Assembly: GCF_014268275.3 (NCBI RefSeq)
Contig: NZ_CP077084.1
Coordinates: forward strand, 5,948,501 to 6,012,500
Origin: Pseudomonas tritici
GTDB lineage: Bacteria > Pseudomonadota > Gammaproteobacteria > Pseudomonadales > Pseudomonadaceae
Reading direction: 5' to 3'
Length of the DNA: 64,000 nucleotides
Shown: positions 35,569 to 45,822 of the stretch, in pieces
Position numbering within the stretch: position 1 is the first letter of the stretch
How the letters are laid out: every line of letters starts with the position of its first letter
Translations under genes and position numbers: made by a program
The notes under the pieces: model-generated
Seen by the model: the letters and a program-made list of their open reading frames with translations, nothing else
What the model was told of the DNA's origin: nothing
The model's database searches: none

Positions 35569-36069
35569 TCAGGGTTTGCCCTGCAGGTCGCGGTACGTGA
35601 GGTAGACCCGCAGGTCGAATTCCACCTGATGGTAGCCCGGCATCATGTACTCACAGAGTTTGTAGAACGCCTTGTTGTGGTCCGATTCCTTGAAGTGGGC
35701 CAGTTCGTGCACCACGATCATGCGCAGGAACTCTGGCGCGGCCTCCTTGAACAGCGCGGCAATGCGGATCTCTTTCTTGGATTTCAGATTGCCGCCCTGT
35801 ACCCGCGAGATCGTGGTGTGCAGGCCGAGGGCGCGGTGGGTCAGGTCCAGGCGGTTATCGAACAACACTTTGTCGATGGCCGGCGCATTACGCAGGTGTT
35901 CCTGCTTCAAGGCCAACGCGTACGCGTACAGGGCCTTGTCGCTCTGCACGGCGTGGCGTTCAGGGTAACGTTGCTCCAAGTAAGCACCCAACTGGTCCTT
36001 GGCGATCAGCTGGCGCACTTGCTCTTGGAGAGCTGTGGGATAAGCCTGGAGGTACTTCAGCGCGGTCAT
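35569..36069 (-). CDS. YgjP-like M48-type metallopeptidase
   Basis: The 166-residue protein has the zinc motif HELAHFKESDHNKAFY (HExxH plus a downstream His) at about residues 120-135, as in the YgjP/DUF45 family of WSS1-like cytoplasmic metallopeptidases. A conserved YALALKQEHLRNAP segment precedes it. The substrate is unknown. It is the first of a two-gene unit with the winged-helix protein. Confidence 0.82.
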   Translation of the reverse strand: MTALKYLQAYPTALQEQVRQLIAKDQLGAYLEQRYPERHAVQSDKALYAYALALKQEHLRNAPAIDKVLFDNRLDLTHRALGLHTTISRVQGGNLKSKKEIRIAALFKEAAPEFLRMIVVHELAHFKESDHNKAFYKLCEYMMPGYHQVEFDLRVYLTYRDLQGKP

Positions 36070-36111
36070 GGGGTCTGCAACAGGGTTCGGATGGGCGCCA
36101 GTGTAGCGAAT

Positions 36112-38217
36112 TCAGCGCACGCGAGCGCGCGACCAGTTGGCGACTTCCTCGGCCATCAATGGCTGCGCCGCCAATGGGCCCTGGATAAACGTGCACCCAT
36201 TGGCCTTGAGCCATTGAGCTTGTTCTTGGGTTTCTACGCCTTCGGCGATCACCAGTACATCGAAATGCCCGCATAGCTCGATAATGCTACGGGCCATCAC
36301 CGCGTCCCGTGCGGAGCCCGGCAGGCGCGCGACCAATTGCGGGTCGAGCTTGAGGGTGTCGAACGCTAAATCGCGAAGATGCGCCAGGGAACAGTTGCCT
36401 AAACCAAAATCGTCCAGCGCAGTGCGCACACCGAGCTGGCGCAGCAACTTCAGTTGCTTGGTCGACTCTTCCAGGTTACTCATCAGGCTGTCTTCACTGA
36501 TTTCCACCTCCAGCTGGCGCCCCTGCAACCCATGTCGTTCGAGTACCTGCTGCAGTTGGGTCGCCAGGTTGGGCATATTGAACTGGTTACTGCTCAGGCT
36601 CACGCTCAGCACCAGCTCATTATCAAAGCTGGCCTGCCATGCCTGAAGCTGGGCGGCGACCTGCTGGTAAATCCAGGCGCTCAGTTGGCTGATCAACCGC
36701 GCTTCTTCCAGCAATGGCAAGAACAACCCAGGCGGCACATCGCCAACACTCGGATGCTGCCAGCGCAACAGTGCTTCGACACCGCGCAAACGCCCGTCAT
36801 CCAGGGACACCTGAGGCTGATACACCAAGATGAAATCCTTGTTGTGTATCGCCGTGCGCACGCTGTCTTCCAGCATCAGGCGCGAACGGGCGCGGCCATT
36901 CATTTCCTGGTCGTAATAGCGATATTGCTGACGGCCCGCACGCTTGGCCTCGTACATGGCGATGTCGGCGGCGCGCAGCAGGCCATTCAAGTCCGAGCCG
37001 CAATCCGGAAAAGTGGCGATACCAATACTGACGCCGAGCATCACTTCCAGGCCGTCCACCTGATGGCAGATCGACACGCGCTCGATCAGTTTTTCCGCAA
37101 TCTTCGCCGCCTGTTCTGGGAATTCCAGCTCCAGCAGCGCGGTAAATTCATCGCCGCCCATGCGCCCGAGAATGTCGTAGGAGCGCAGGCAACCTTGCAA
37201 TTGCTCCGACACCCAACGCAGTACCCGGTCGCCTGCGTCATGCCCAAGGGAGTCGTTGACGCGTTTGAAGCCATCCAGGTCCAGGTACAGCAACACCAGG
37301 GCCTGGTCAGTTCGCTCGCTGCGCAGCAGGGTGTTCTCCACTGCCTGGTGGAAACCGCGCCGGTTCAGCAGCCCGGTCAACGGATCCGTAACTGCCTGGA
37401 ACTCCAGTTGCTGATGCAGGTGGCGCACCTCGGACATGTCCAGCACCGTCACTACCATCGCCTTCTGCTCGGCGGGCAACGGCGCGCAAGACAACGCCAC
37501 CGGCACCTGCTGGCCACGATTGGTACGCAGGAGCGCATCGTGCAGGCGCCAAGTGTCACTCTGGCGGTAAGCGGCATACATCAGCGAGTCCGGCCAGGTC
37601 TGAACATGAGGCTTTTGCAGGAACCCCAGGAATTCCTGGCCCTGCAGTTCGTCCATCGTGGCATTGAGCAAACGTGATATCGCCGGGTTGGCGTACTCGA
37701 TCACGCCCTCCTCACTCACCACTAGGATGCCTTCAGCGGCGTTGTCCAACACCGAGGCATTAAAGGCGCGAGCGGACTCCAAATCATGACTCAGGCGCTG
37801 CAAGGCCCGGCGATTGCGCTGATGCTCCAGTAACGCCTGGACCTTGGGCTTGAGGATGTGCGGGTCAAAGGGTTTGAACAGGTAATCGATGGCGCCGATG
37901 GCGTAGCCTTCCTGCACGGCGGCAGGCGACTGGACGTTGGCGCTGAGGAAGATGATCGGCGTCATCCGCGTACGTTGGCTGCCGCGCATCAGGCGGGCCA
38001 CTTCAAAGCCATCCATGCCGGGCATCATCACATCCAGCAACACCAGGTCGACTTCGTGCGCCAGCAACAACTCCAAGGCCTCTACGCCGGAGCTCGCAGT
38101 GACGACCTTCCAATCGTCACGCTGTAAAAGTGCACGCATGCTGATCAGGTTTTCCGGATAGTCATCGACCACCAAGAGAACCGAACTGCCATCGCCGTGG
38201 TGTGGAGCGCATTCCAT
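36112..38217 (-). CDS. REC-PAS-GGDEF-EAL cyclic-di-GMP response regulator
   Basis: The 701-residue protein has a receiver domain (residues 10-130; phospho-acceptor Asp62 in LLDVMMPGMDG), a PAS domain (about 150-265), a GGDEF domain with intact GGDEF and an RxxD inhibitory site (RSYD) five residues before it, and an EAL domain starting EALLRWQHP. In the EAL domain the usual N of the NxSxxQ strand is Ser (SVSLSSNQF), and the DDFGTGYSS loop reads DDFGLGNCS, so phosphodiesterase activity may be weakened while diguanylate cyclase looks competent. No histidine kinase is adjacent. ATG preceded by AGGAAG. Confidence 0.88.
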   Translation of the reverse strand: MECAPHHGDGSSVLLVVDDYPENLISMRALLQRDDWKVVTASSGVEALELLLAHEVDLVLLDVMMPGMDGFEVARLMRGSQRTRMTPIIFLSANVQSPAAVQEGYAIGAIDYLFKPFDPHILKPKVQALLEHQRNRRALQRLSHDLESARAFNASVLDNAAEGILVVSEEGVIEYANPAISRLLNATMDELQGQEFLGFLQKPHVQTWPDSLMYAAYRQSDTWRLHDALLRTNRGQQVPVALSCAPLPAEQKAMVVTVLDMSEVRHLHQQLEFQAVTDPLTGLLNRRGFHQAVENTLLRSERTDQALVLLYLDLDGFKRVNDSLGHDAGDRVLRWVSEQLQGCLRSYDILGRMGGDEFTALLELEFPEQAAKIAEKLIERVSICHQVDGLEVMLGVSIGIATFPDCGSDLNGLLRAADIAMYEAKRAGRQQYRYYDQEMNGRARSRLMLEDSVRTAIHNKDFILVYQPQVSLDDGRLRGVEALLRWQHPSVGDVPPGLFLPLLEEARLISQLSAWIYQQVAAQLQAWQASFDNELVLSVSLSSNQFNMPNLATQLQQVLERHGLQGRQLEVEISEDSLMSNLEESTKQLKLLRQLGVRTALDDFGLGNCSLAHLRDLAFDTLKLDPQLVARLPGSARDAVMARSIIELCGHFDVLVIAEGVETQEQAQWLKANGCTFIQGPLAAQPLMAEEVANWSRARVR

Positions 38218-38529
38218 GCTACGAATCTTCCTTAGGAGCTGCTCCGGTCACTTCTGGGAAAAAACCCGGACAAACAATGAGGCCTCACTCTATCCCCGGT
38301 TCCGAAAAATCAGAAGTAACCGCAGTGCCATCATTGCGTCAAAGTTCAGGAAGCCGACTAACGGTCAGTGCCTGGAGGCCACGGCCCATGGGAAACATGG
38401 CTTTTTGGCATTCCCCTGGCGCCAATAATTTGCCAGCGTTTAATTAACAAGCGGGTGGCGACCGCCTATAAAGAACCTGTCTGGCCCAAGGGCCATAGCC
38501 TACACCCCTCTGTAAAAAGGCCTACGCCC
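38218..38529. promoter_or_regulatory. Control region between the c-di-GMP gene and alginate lyase
   Basis: No gene is visible in these 312 bases; an 81-codon frame at 38202-38447 has no coding character. A good sigma-70 promoter, TTAACA (38444-38449), 17 bases, TATAAA (38467-38472), faces the lyase gene. A perfect small hairpin, TGGCCC-AA-GGGCCA, lies at 38484-38497 in the predicted leader. Confidence 0.6.
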
Positions 38530-39195
38530 ATGATTGACCTTTCCACCTGGAACCTGAGCATCCCCGTCGGCTCCCCGCCCGCGACCATCGACACCCCCAA
38601 GCTGATGAGCGGCTTCAAAGACCAATACTTCCAGGCCGAAGGCAGCAACGTGCAATTCTGGACCCCCGTCACCGGCACCCGCACGGAAAACGCCGTGTAC
38701 CCACGCAGCGAACTGCGCGAAACCTACGCCGACGGGCGTCTGCGCAACTGGACCTACCCGGATGCCGACAACTTTTTGCGTGCCACCCTGACGGTCAACC
38801 AAGTGCCCTCCACCGGCAAGGTCGTGATTGGGCAGATCCACGCCTATGACAGCCAGAAACCGTTGATCAAGCTGGAGTACCAATTCAAGGAGAAGACCCA
38901 GGCCGGCAACATCGTCGCCAAGGTGCGCATGCGCCCGGATGACGGTGAAGGTCGGGTGATTACCGTCGCGTCGAATGTGCCGCTGGAGAAGAGCTTTACC
39001 TATGTGATCAATCTCAACAAAGCCGGGCTGCTCAGTGTGTATGCGGCGGATGGAGAGTGGAATGAACGCATTGGTGCGGCGTGGGGGTCAAAGCCGTTGT
39101 ACTTCAAGGCCGGGGCGTACGTACAGGACAACAGTGGGAATACCAAGGAAGGCGCGCGGGTGACGTTTGCTAAATTGGATATTGATCACGAGTAA
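38530..39195 (+). CDS. Polysaccharide lyase family 7 (alginate lyase)
   Basis: The 221-residue single-domain lyase has the three PL7 motifs: YPRSELRE (R-x-E-L), IGQIHAY (QIH) and YFKAGAYVQ (YFKAGxYxQ). Arg, Gln, His and Tyr in these form the active site that cleaves alginate by beta-elimination. No signal peptide is visible at ATG 38530 (MIDLSTWNLSIPVG), so the enzyme is either cytoplasmic or leaves the cell by a non-Sec route; the open frame upstream to 38368 does not add a signal either. Not next to the alginate biosynthesis operon, so a role in matrix turnover or in using external alginate is inferred. Confidence 0.85.
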   Translation: MIDLSTWNLSIPVGSPPATIDTPKLMSGFKDQYFQAEGSNVQFWTPVTGTRTENAVYPRSELRETYADGRLRNWTYPDADNFLRATLTVNQVPSTGKVVIGQIHAYDSQKPLIKLEYQFKEKTQAGNIVAKVRMRPDDGEGRVITVASNVPLEKSFTYVINLNKAGLLSVYAADGEWNERIGAAWGSKPLYFKAGAYVQDNSGNTKEGARVTFAKLDIDHE

Positions 39196-39271
39196 GCATC
39201 GACTCCTGTCTTGCAGGCCTAGTCCTAACGAGCCCACAGATCATTCGCACGCTTGAATACGCCAATGATCC

Positions 39272-39403
39272 GTGTGGGAGCCGAACTTTGGCGAGCGCGA
39301 CCTGAACAACGTAGCCAATACGGCGCGGATTCTGGTGCAGGACGTGAGTGATGCGTTTCGCGTAATCGAATACCGTGGTTTTGATAAGCCCACCGCAGCC
39401 TGA
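39272..39403 (+). pseudogene. Short coding remnant of unknown origin
   Basis: A 43-codon frame reads WEPNFGERDLNNVANTARI…LVQDVSDAFRVIEYRGFDKP and ends at a TGA. The amino-acid pattern is protein-like, unlike the surrounding noncoding DNA, but there is no good start codon or ribosome-binding site (a GTG at 39272 is possible). The beginning overlaps a GTGGGAGC sequence like a REP end, suggesting that a larger gene was cut down here. Source protein not recognised. Confidence 0.35.
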
Positions 39404-39420
39404 TCAAATTCCAGGCAAAA

Positions 39421-39452
39421 AGAAGCCCGCATCACTGCGGGCTTCCTTTTAA
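39421..39452. terminator. Bidirectional terminator after fba
   Basis: GAAGCCCGC-atcact-GCGGGCTTC is a perfect nine-base stem with A-rich flank on the left and CCTTTT on the right, so it has a T-run on both strands. It ends the fba transcript from the right and any transcript from the left. Confidence 0.85.
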
Positions 39453-39462
39453 ACGCCTAGGC

Positions 39463-40527
39463 TCAATTCACCTTAGCGTTCAACTCACCTTTCAGGTAAC
39501 GCTGATACATCGCTTCCAACGAAACCGGCTTAATCTTCGAAGCATTCCCCGCCGTGCCAAACGCTTCATAACGCGCGATACACACATCACGCATAGCGGT
39601 CACGGTGGCACCGAAGAACTTACGCGGGTCGAACTCGCTTGGGTTGGTGGCCATCAGGCGACGCATCGCACCGGTGGACGCCAGGCGCAGGTCGGTGTCG
39701 ATGTTGACCTTGCGCACGCCGTACTTGATGCCTTCGACGATCTCTTCAACCGGTACGCCGTAGGTTTCTTTGATGTCGCCGCCGTACTGGTTGATGATCG
39801 CCAGCCACTCTTGCGGCACCGAAGAAGAACCGTGCATCACCAGGTGGGTGTTGGGGATGCGTTTGTGGATTTCCTTGATGCGGTCGATGGCCAGCACGTC
39901 GCCAGTGGGCGGCTTGGTGAACTTGTAGGCGCCGTGGCTGGTGCCGATGGCGATGGCGAGGGCATCAACTTGGGTCTTCTTGACGAAGTCGGCGGCTTCT
40001 TCCGGGTCGGTCAGCATTTGGCTGTGATCCAGCACGCCTTCGGCGCCGATGCCGTCTTCTTCGCCGGCCATGCCGGTTTCAAGCGAACCCAGGCAGCCCA
40101 ACTCGCCTTCAACCGACACGCCGCAGGCGTGAGCCATGGCGACGGTTTGTTGGGTAACGCGTACGTTGTACTCGTAGTCGGTTGGGGTCTTGCCGTCTTC
40201 GCCGAGGGAGCCGTCCATCATCACCGAGCTGAAGCCCAGTTGGATGGAGCGCTGGCACACGTCAGGGCTGGTGCCGTGGTCCTGGTGCATGCACACCGGG
40301 ATGTGCGGGAATTCTTCGATCGCGGCGAGGATCAGGTGACGCAGGAACGGTGCACCGGCGTATTTGCGCGCACCGGCCGAAGCCTGGACGATCACGGGGG
40401 AGTCGGTCTTGTCAGCGGCTTCCATGATGGCGCGCATCTGCTCAAGGTTGTTGACGTTAAAGGCTGGGACGCCGTAGCCGAACTCGGCTGCGTGGTCCAG
40501 CATTTGACGCATGCTGATAAGTGCCAT
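39463..40527 (-). CDS. fba: Class II fructose-1,6-bisphosphate aldolase
   Basis: The 354-residue zinc-dependent aldolase interconverts fructose-1,6-bisphosphate with dihydroxyacetone phosphate and glyceraldehyde-3-phosphate. Zinc-ligand region HQDHGTSP (near residue 82), [20 protein letters not shown] and a C-terminal [10 protein letters not shown] are class II features of the proteobacterial long type. Last gene of the leftward carbon block tkt-epd-pgk-(lipoproteins)-fba. ATG with GGGAGAG ahead. Essential for gluconeogenesis in pseudomonads. Confidence 0.95.
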   Translation of the reverse strand: MALISMRQMLDHAAEFGYGVPAFNVNNLEQMRAIMEAADKTDSPVIVQASAGARKYAGAPFLRHLILAAIEEFPHIPVCMHQDHGTSPDVCQRSIQLGFSSVMMDGSLGEDGKTPTDYEYNVRVTQQTVAMAHACGVSVEGELGCLGSLETGMAGEEDGIGAEGVLDHSQMLTDPEEAADFVKKTQVDALAIAIGTSHGAYKFTKPPTGDVLAIDRIKEIHKRIPNTHLVMHGSSSVPQEWLAIINQYGGDIKETYGVPVEEIVEGIKYGVRKVNIDTDLRLASTGAMRRLMATNPSEFDPRKFFGATVTAMRDVCIARYEAFGTAGNASKIKPVSLEAMYQRYLKGELNAKVN

Positions 40528-40684
40528 TGTGTTGTCTCTCCCGGTCGAGGGTCGTTAATCGTGCAAGCCTGCCGTAGCGGCGGCTGCTATTCAAGTTATT
40601 GCGGGTCAGGGTTTGCATGCCTGGCCTGCTGAATCGTTATTGCAGTGTCCGGTTCGCAACTTATGTCACTGTGGAACCGGATTA

Positions 40685-40777
40685 ATGTGCGAGCTGGCTT
40701 GCCTGCGATAGCGGTGTATCAGTCAATATTTTTTTTGCTGACCCTCCGCCATCGCGGGCAAGCCCGCTCCCACAGTT
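40685..40777. repeat. REPIN upstream of fba
   Basis: ATGTGCGAGCTGGCTTGCCTG (one base off the usual GTGGGAGC) pairs with CGGGCAAGCCCGCTCCCAC. The two halves are of different subtypes. It lies between fba and the lipoprotein gene, both leftward. Confidence 0.8.
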
Positions 40778-40799
40778 GGATCTCATCAAATTTGAGACC

Positions 40800-41132
40800 T
40801 TATTGGGCTTTGCAACCGCGCCCGATCAAATCATCAGTCGCGACCCAGTAAACCAGGCCTTCCTCACCCTTTGTGTGAAACGCCAATTGGTCGTTGGCAT
40901 ACAACACGCCCGAGGCGGCAACGTCCTGTTTGAGGCGGTAGACCTGATCAGAACCGCCGAGGCGTACATCCACCTCACTGCGGGCCTGGTTGGCAAAGCG
41001 CCAGTTGACCTCGGCCTTGCTGTCGCAGGTCCAGGTGGTCCACTTATCGGCCGTTTCTGCCTTGTTGAACATATTCATGCTGCTGCAGCCGGCCAACAGG
41101 GCCAGGGCTGCCAGGGCGAAAACACCTTTCAT
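40800..41132 (-). CDS. MliC-like lipoprotein (putative C-type lysozyme inhibitor)
   Basis: The 110-residue lipoprotein has a lipobox ALLAGC at about residues 11-16. The mature part has WTCDSKAEVNW, VDVRLGG, YRLKQDVAASGVLYANDQLAFHTKGEEG and a final Cys, the MliC/PliC beta-barrel pattern with a disulfide between the two Cys. Such proteins protect peptidoglycan from host lysozyme. The ATG at 41132 follows GAGGATTGGCA; the frame's TTG at 41138 is less likely. Placed in the pgk-fba interval conserved in Pseudomonas. Family by pattern, moderately sure. Confidence 0.7.
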   Translation of the reverse strand: MKGVFALAALALLAGCSSMNMFNKAETADKWTTWTCDSKAEVNWRFANQARSEVDVRLGGSDQVYRLKQDVAASGVLYANDQLAFHTKGEEGLVYWVATDDLIGRGCKAQ

Positions 41133-41192
41133 TGCCAATCCTCACACGGGGGCCTTGGGCCACCGATGCAGTCGGTTAGTTGATCAGACCCG

Positions 41193-41420
41193 TCAAGGGC
41201 AACCCTGTTCCTGACCGTTGGGCGCGGAGTCGTATTGCTCCAGCCGCTCGTTGCCAAGGCGCTTGTTAATCACCGGCATGGTCTCGGCTTGCCAGTCAGC
41301 CTGGTAGCAGCTTTTTTTCGGCTGCGCTCCCGGCTTTCCAGGCTCAGGCGCAGCGCTTGGCGTGCTACCGCAGCCGGCCAGCAGGCCCGCTGCGATCACC
41401 AATGCCAACGACTTGATCAT
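41193..41420 (-). CDS. Small lipoprotein of unknown function
   Basis: The 75-residue protein starts MIKSLALVIAAGLLAGCGS with a clear lipobox (LLAGC). The mature part is short, begins with a Pro-rich spacer (TPSAAPEPGKPGAQPKKSC) and has two cysteines likely to pair. The ATG at 41420 follows AAGGAGTATTCCC, an excellent ribosome-binding site. It lies 29 bases after pgk and probably shares its transcript. Confidence 0.75.
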   Translation of the reverse strand: MIKSLALVIAAGLLAGCGSTPSAAPEPGKPGAQPKKSCYQADWQAETMPVINKRLGNERLEQYDSAPNGQEQGCP

Positions 41421-41449
41421 GGGAATACTCCTTTTCCGGATCACGCGCC

Positions 41450-42613
41450 TTAACCTTTGGCTCGGGTTTCCAGCACTTCAACGGCAGGCAGCACTTTGCC
41501 TTCGACGAATTCAAGGAATGCGCCGCCACCGGTAGAAATGTAGGAGATCTGGTCAGCAACGCCATATTTATCGATGGCGGCCAGGGTGTCGCCGCCGCCG
41601 GCGATGGAAAATGCCGAGCTTTCGGCAATCGCCTTGGCCAGCACTTTGGTGCCGTTGCCGAACTGGTCGAATTCGAACACGCCAACCGGCCCGTTCCACA
41701 GGATGGTTTGGGAGGCTTTCAGCAATTCGGCGAAGTTGGCGGCGGTTTGCGGGCCGATATCCAGGATCATATCGTCGTCAGCCACGTCGGCGATGAGCTT
41801 GACGGTGGCTTCGGCGCTTTCAGCAAACTCCTTGGCAACCACCACGTCGACCGGCAATGGCACGCTGACTTTGGCGGCAATGGCGCGGGCGGTGTCGAGC
41901 AGGTCCGGTTCGTACAGGGACTTGCCCACCGGATGACCGGCGGCAGCCAGGAAGGTGTTGGCAATGCCGCCGCCGACGATCAGTTGGTTGCAGATCTGGC
42001 TCAGGCTGTTGAGCACGTCCAGTTTGGTGGACACCTTGGAGCCGGCAACGATGGCAGCCATCGGTTGCGCCGGAGCCCCCAGCGCCTTGCCCAGTGCATC
42101 CAGTTCAGCGGCCAGCAACGGGCCAGCAGCGGCGACCTTGGCGAACTTGGCCACGCCGTGGGTCGAGCCTTCGGCGCGGTGGGCAGTGCCGAACGCGTCC
42201 ATCACGAACACGTCGCACAGCGCAGCGTATTGCTGGGCCAGTTCGTCGCTGTTCTTTTTCTCGCCTTTGTTGAAGCGCACGTTTTCGAACAGCACGATGT
42301 CGCCGGCTTTAACGTCGACGCCACCCAGGTAGTCAGCCACCAGCGGTACGTCGCGGCCCAGGGCTTTGCTCAGGTAATCGGCGACAGGCTTGAGGCTGTT
42401 TTCCGCGCTGAACTCACCTTCGGTCGGGCGACCCAGGTGGGAGCAAACCATCACGGCCGCGCCTTTTTCCAGGGCCAGCTTGATGGTCGGCAGCGAGGCC
42501 AGGATTCGCGCATCGCTGGTGACAACACCGTCCTTGACTGGGACGTTGAGGTCTTCGCGGATCAGTACGCGCTTACCTTGCAGATCGAGGTCGGTCATCT
42601 TCAACACGGTCAT
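41450..42613 (-). CDS. pgk: Phosphoglycerate kinase
   Basis: The 387-residue enzyme interconverts 1,3-bisphosphoglycerate and 3-phosphoglycerate with ADP/ATP. N-domain landmarks are [14 protein letters not shown] and [10 protein letters not shown]; the C domain has the nucleotide loop [11 protein letters not shown] and [13 protein letters not shown]. Starts 17 bases after the epd stop, after AGGAACTGCGACCC. Part of the leftward tkt-epd-pgk cluster. Confidence 0.95.
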   Translation of the reverse strand: MTVLKMTDLDLQGKRVLIREDLNVPVKDGVVTSDARILASLPTIKLALEKGAAVMVCSHLGRPTEGEFSAENSLKPVADYLSKALGRDVPLVADYLGGVDVKAGDIVLFENVRFNKGEKKNSDELAQQYAALCDVFVMDAFGTAHRAEGSTHGVAKFAKVAAAGPLLAAELDALGKALGAPAQPMAAIVAGSKVSTKLDVLNSLSQICNQLIVGGGIANTFLAAAGHPVGKSLYEPDLLDTARAIAAKVSVPLPVDVVVAKEFAESAEATVKLIADVADDDMILDIGPQTAANFAELLKASQTILWNGPVGVFEFDQFGNGTKVLAKAIAESSAFSIAGGGDTLAAIDKYGVADQISYISTGGGAFLEFVEGKVLPAVEVLETRAKG

Positions 42614-42630
42614 GGGTCGCAGTTCCTGAA

Positions 42631-43686
42631 TTACTGTTGAGGTTGTTTAGAGGCAATGTGCAGATAATGTTCCGCAACATCCAGCATTCGGTTGGCAAAG
42701 CCCCATTCGTTGTCGAACCAGGCCAGGATGTTCACCAGCCTCGGGCCGGAAACGCGGGTCTGGCTGGCATCGACAATCGCCGAATGCGGGTCATGGTTGA
42801 AATCACAACTGGCGTGGGGCAACTCGGTGTAGGCCAGCAAACCTTTGAGCGGACCGCTGGTGGCGGCGTCGCGCAGGATTCGGTTGACCTCCGTCGCATC
42901 GGTGTCGCTGACGGTCTGCATCGTGATATCCAGACAGGACACGTTCACCGTCGGCACCCGTACGGCTTTGGCCTGGATTCGCCCGGCAAGTTCCGGCAGC
43001 AGTCGCTCGATGCCACGCGCCAGGCCTGTAGACACCGGAATCACTGACTGAAACGCAGAACGCGTGCGGCGCAAGTCTTCGTGGTGATAGGCGTCGATCA
43101 CCGGCTGGTCGTTCATCGCCGAGTGAATCGTGGTGATCGACACGTAATCCAGGCCAATCGCCTGATCCAGCAGGCGCAACAGCGGCACGCTGCAGTTGGT
43201 GGTGCAGGAGGCGTTGGACACCAGCAACTCGGCGCCGGTCAGGCAATCCTGGTTGATGCCGTAGACGATGGTGGCATCCACGTCCGCCTCGCTGGCCATC
43301 GGCTGGGAAAACAGCACACGCGGTGCGCCGGCGTCGATAAAACGCTGGCCGTCGGCGCGGGTGTGATAGACACCGGAGCATTCCAGCACCAGGTCGACGC
43401 CCAGTGCTTTCCAGTCGATGCCTTCGGGGGTGGCACTGCGCAAGACTTGCACGCAGCTGCCATTAATATGGAGACAGTCGTCCTCAACCCGCACTTCGCC
43501 GGGGAACCGGCCGTGGGTGGAGTCAAAACGTGTCAGGTATTCGATGCTGGCCATGTCGGCCAGATCGTTGATCGCGACAATTTCAAACCCGGCTGCCGCC
43601 CCTCGCTCGAACAGCGCACGCAAGACGCAACGACCAATGCGGCCGTAGCCGTTGAGTGCAACTTTGTAGGGACGCGGTTGAGGCAT
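42631..43686 (-). CDS. epd: D-erythrose-4-phosphate dehydrogenase
   Basis: The 351-residue GAPDH-family enzyme has the NAD motif [14 protein letters not shown] and the catalytic Cys in SNASCTTNC (near residue 155). In the Epd family it oxidises erythrose-4-phosphate to 4-phosphoerythronate for pyridoxal phosphate synthesis. Its place between tkt and pgk is the typical epd location; a glycolytic GAPDH role cannot be excluded from sequence alone. ATG at 43686; the frame's TTG at 43701 adds five residues. Confidence 0.88.
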   Translation of the reverse strand: MPQPRPYKVALNGYGRIGRCVLRALFERGAAAGFEIVAINDLADMASIEYLTRFDSTHGRFPGEVRVEDDCLHINGSCVQVLRSATPEGIDWKALGVDLVLECSGVYHTRADGQRFIDAGAPRVLFSQPMASEADVDATIVYGINQDCLTGAELLVSNASCTTNCSVPLLRLLDQAIGLDYVSITTIHSAMNDQPVIDAYHHEDLRRTRSAFQSVIPVSTGLARGIERLLPELAGRIQAKAVRVPTVNVSCLDITMQTVSDTDATEVNRILRDAATSGPLKGLLAYTELPHASCDFNHDPHSAIVDASQTRVSGPRLVNILAWFDNEWGFANRMLDVAEHYLHIASKQPQQ

Positions 43687-43731
43687 GGGGTTCTCGATCA
43701 ATGTGAGTTCGGTGTTGAATGTTCTGACGCC

Positions 43732-43801
43732 ATCGCGGGCAAGCCCGCTCCCACATTAGACCGCGATCCAAATGTGGGAGCGGGCTTGCCCGCGATGGCG
43801 C
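43732..43801. repeat. REP pair between tkt and epd
   Basis: CCATCGCGGGCAAGCCCGCT-CCCAC is followed by GTGGGAGCGGGCTTGCCCGC-GATGG. Both units are the same subtype, with matching outer flanks, and the centre is only about 18 bases. Confidence 0.88.
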
Positions 43802-43824
43802 CAGTACAGACAACGCAGACTGAC

Positions 43825-45822
43825 TTAGTCTTCCAGCAGCTCTTCAGCCTGACCCAGGATGTTTTCCAGGGTAAAGCCAAACTCTTCGAACAATGCTGGC
43901 GCCGGCGCCGACTCACCGTAGGTGGTCATGCCGATCACGCGGCCTTCCAGGCCCACGTATTTGTACCAGTAGTCGGCGTGCGCCGCTTCGATAGCGATAC
44001 GCGCGCTGACCTGCAACGGCAATACCGACTGCTTGTAGCCCGCGTCCTGGGCTTCGAACACGCTGGTGCACGGCATGGACACGACGCGTACGTTGCGGCC
44101 TTGCTCGGTCAGCTTGTCGTAGGCCTGAACGGTCAGGCCGACTTCGGAACCGGTGGAGATCAGGATCAGCTCCGGCTCGCCAATGCAGTCCTTGAGTACG
44201 TAGCCACCACGGCTGATGTCGGCGATCTGCGCATCGGTACGCACTTGGTGTTGCAGGTTCTGACGCGAGAAGATCAGCGCCGAAGGGCCGTCCTTACGCT
44301 CGATCGCGTGCTTCCAGGCCACCGCGGATTCGACGGCGTCGGCTGGGCGCCAGCAATCCAGGTTGGGCGTGGTGCGCAGGCTGGTCAGTTGCTCGACCGG
44401 CTGGTGCGTCGGGCCATCTTCGCCCAGGCCGATGGAGTCGTGGGTGTAGACATGAATCACGCGCTTCTTCATCAGCGCGGCCATACGCACGGCGTTGCGC
44501 GCATATTCCATGAACATCAGGAAAGTCGCGCCGTAAGGCACCAGGCCGCCGTGCAGGGACACGCCGTTCATGATGGCGCTCATGCCGAACTCACGTACGC
44601 CGTAGTACATGTAGTTGCCGCTGGCGTCTTCAGCCGAAACACCTTTGCAGCCTTTCCACAGGGTCAGGTTGGAACCGGCCAGGTCGGCGGAACCGCCGAG
44701 GAACTCAGGCAGCAGCGGGCCAAAGGCGTTCAGGGTGTTCTGGCTGGCTTTACGGCTGGCGATGGTCTCGCCCTTGGCCGCGACTTCGGCGATGTAGGCC
44801 GAGGCTTTTTCCGAGAAGTCGGCAGGCAAGTCACCGGCCAGGCGACGTACCAGTTCGTTGGCCAACTCAGGGAATTCGGCAGAGTAGGCAGCGAAACGCT
44901 GGTCCCACTCGGCTTCGGCGGCCAGGCCTTTTTCCTTGGCGTCCCACTCGGCATAGATGTCGGCCGGGATGTCGAACGGGCCGTGGTTCCACTTCAGCGC
45001 TTCACGGGTCAGGGCGATTTCCGCGTCACCCAGTGGGGCGCCGTGGCAGTCTTCTTTACCTTGCTTGTTCGGCGAACCGAAACCGATGGTGGTCTTGCAG
45101 CAGATCAGGGTCGGCTGCGCGCTCTTGCGGGCGGTGTCGATGGCGATCTTGATCTCTTCCGGATCGTGGCCGTCGACGTTGCGGATCACCTGCCAGTTGT
45201 AGGCTTCGAAACGCTTAGGGGTGTCATCGGTGAACCAGCCTTCGACTTCGCCGTCGATGGAGATGCCGTTGTCATCGTAGAAAGCGATCAGTTTGCCCAG
45301 GCCCAGGGTGCCGGCCAGGGACGCGACTTCGTGGGAAATGCCTTCCATCATGCAGCCATCACCCAGGAACACGTAGGTGTGGTGGTCAACGATGTCGTGA
45401 CCAGGGCGGTTGAATTGTGCGCCCAAGACTTTCTCAGCCAGCGCGAAGCCAACGGCATTGGCCAGGCCTTGGCCCAGGGGACCGGTGGTGGTCTCGACGC
45501 CTGGGGTGTAGCCGAATTCCGGGTGGCCCGGGGTGCGGCTGTGCAGCTGGCGGAAGCTTTTCAGATCGTCGATGGTGACGTCATAGCCAGTCAGGTGCAG
45601 CAGCGAGTAGATCAGCATCGAACCATGGCCGTTGGACAGCACGAAGCGGTCGCGGTCGGCGAACGACGGGTTGCTCGGGTTGTGTTTCAGGTAGTCACGC
45701 CAAAGTACCTCGGCGATATCCGCCATGCCCATCGGGGCACCGGGATGGCCGCTGTTGGCTTTTTGCACGGCATCCATGCTGAGGGCACGAATGGCGTTGG
45801 CACGCTCACGACGGCTGGGCAT
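43825..45822 (-). CDS. tkt: Transketolase
   Basis: The 665-residue thiamine-diphosphate enzyme moves two-carbon units in the pentose phosphate pathway. ThDP/Mg site: [20 protein letters not shown] (near 155) and NGIS. Substrate residues: HSRTPGHPE and the [13 protein letters not shown] segment at the N terminus. The ATG at 45822 follows GGAGATCAGCG and gives the standard length; the frame extends upstream 17 codons with no support. First gene of the leftward tkt-epd-pgk cluster. Confidence 0.95.
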   Translation of the reverse strand: MPSRRERANAIRALSMDAVQKANSGHPGAPMGMADIAEVLWRDYLKHNPSNPSFADRDRFVLSNGHGSMLIYSLLHLTGYDVTIDDLKSFRQLHSRTPGHPEFGYTPGVETTTGPLGQGLANAVGFALAEKVLGAQFNRPGHDIVDHHTYVFLGDGCMMEGISHEVASLAGTLGLGKLIAFYDDNGISIDGEVEGWFTDDTPKRFEAYNWQVIRNVDGHDPEEIKIAIDTARKSAQPTLICCKTTIGFGSPNKQGKEDCHGAPLGDAEIALTREALKWNHGPFDIPADIYAEWDAKEKGLAAEAEWDQRFAAYSAEFPELANELVRRLAGDLPADFSEKASAYIAEVAAKGETIASRKASQNTLNAFGPLLPEFLGGSADLAGSNLTLWKGCKGVSAEDASGNYMYYGVREFGMSAIMNGVSLHGGLVPYGATFLMFMEYARNAVRMAALMKKRVIHVYTHDSIGLGEDGPTHQPVEQLTSLRTTPNLDCWRPADAVESAVAWKHAIERKDGPSALIFSRQNLQHQVRTDAQIADISRGGYVLKDCIGEPELILISTGSEVGLTVQAYDKLTEQGRNVRVVSMPCTSVFEAQDAGYKQSVLPLQVSARIAIEAAHADYWYKYVGLEGRVIGMTTYGESAPAPALFEEFGFTLENILGQAEELLED

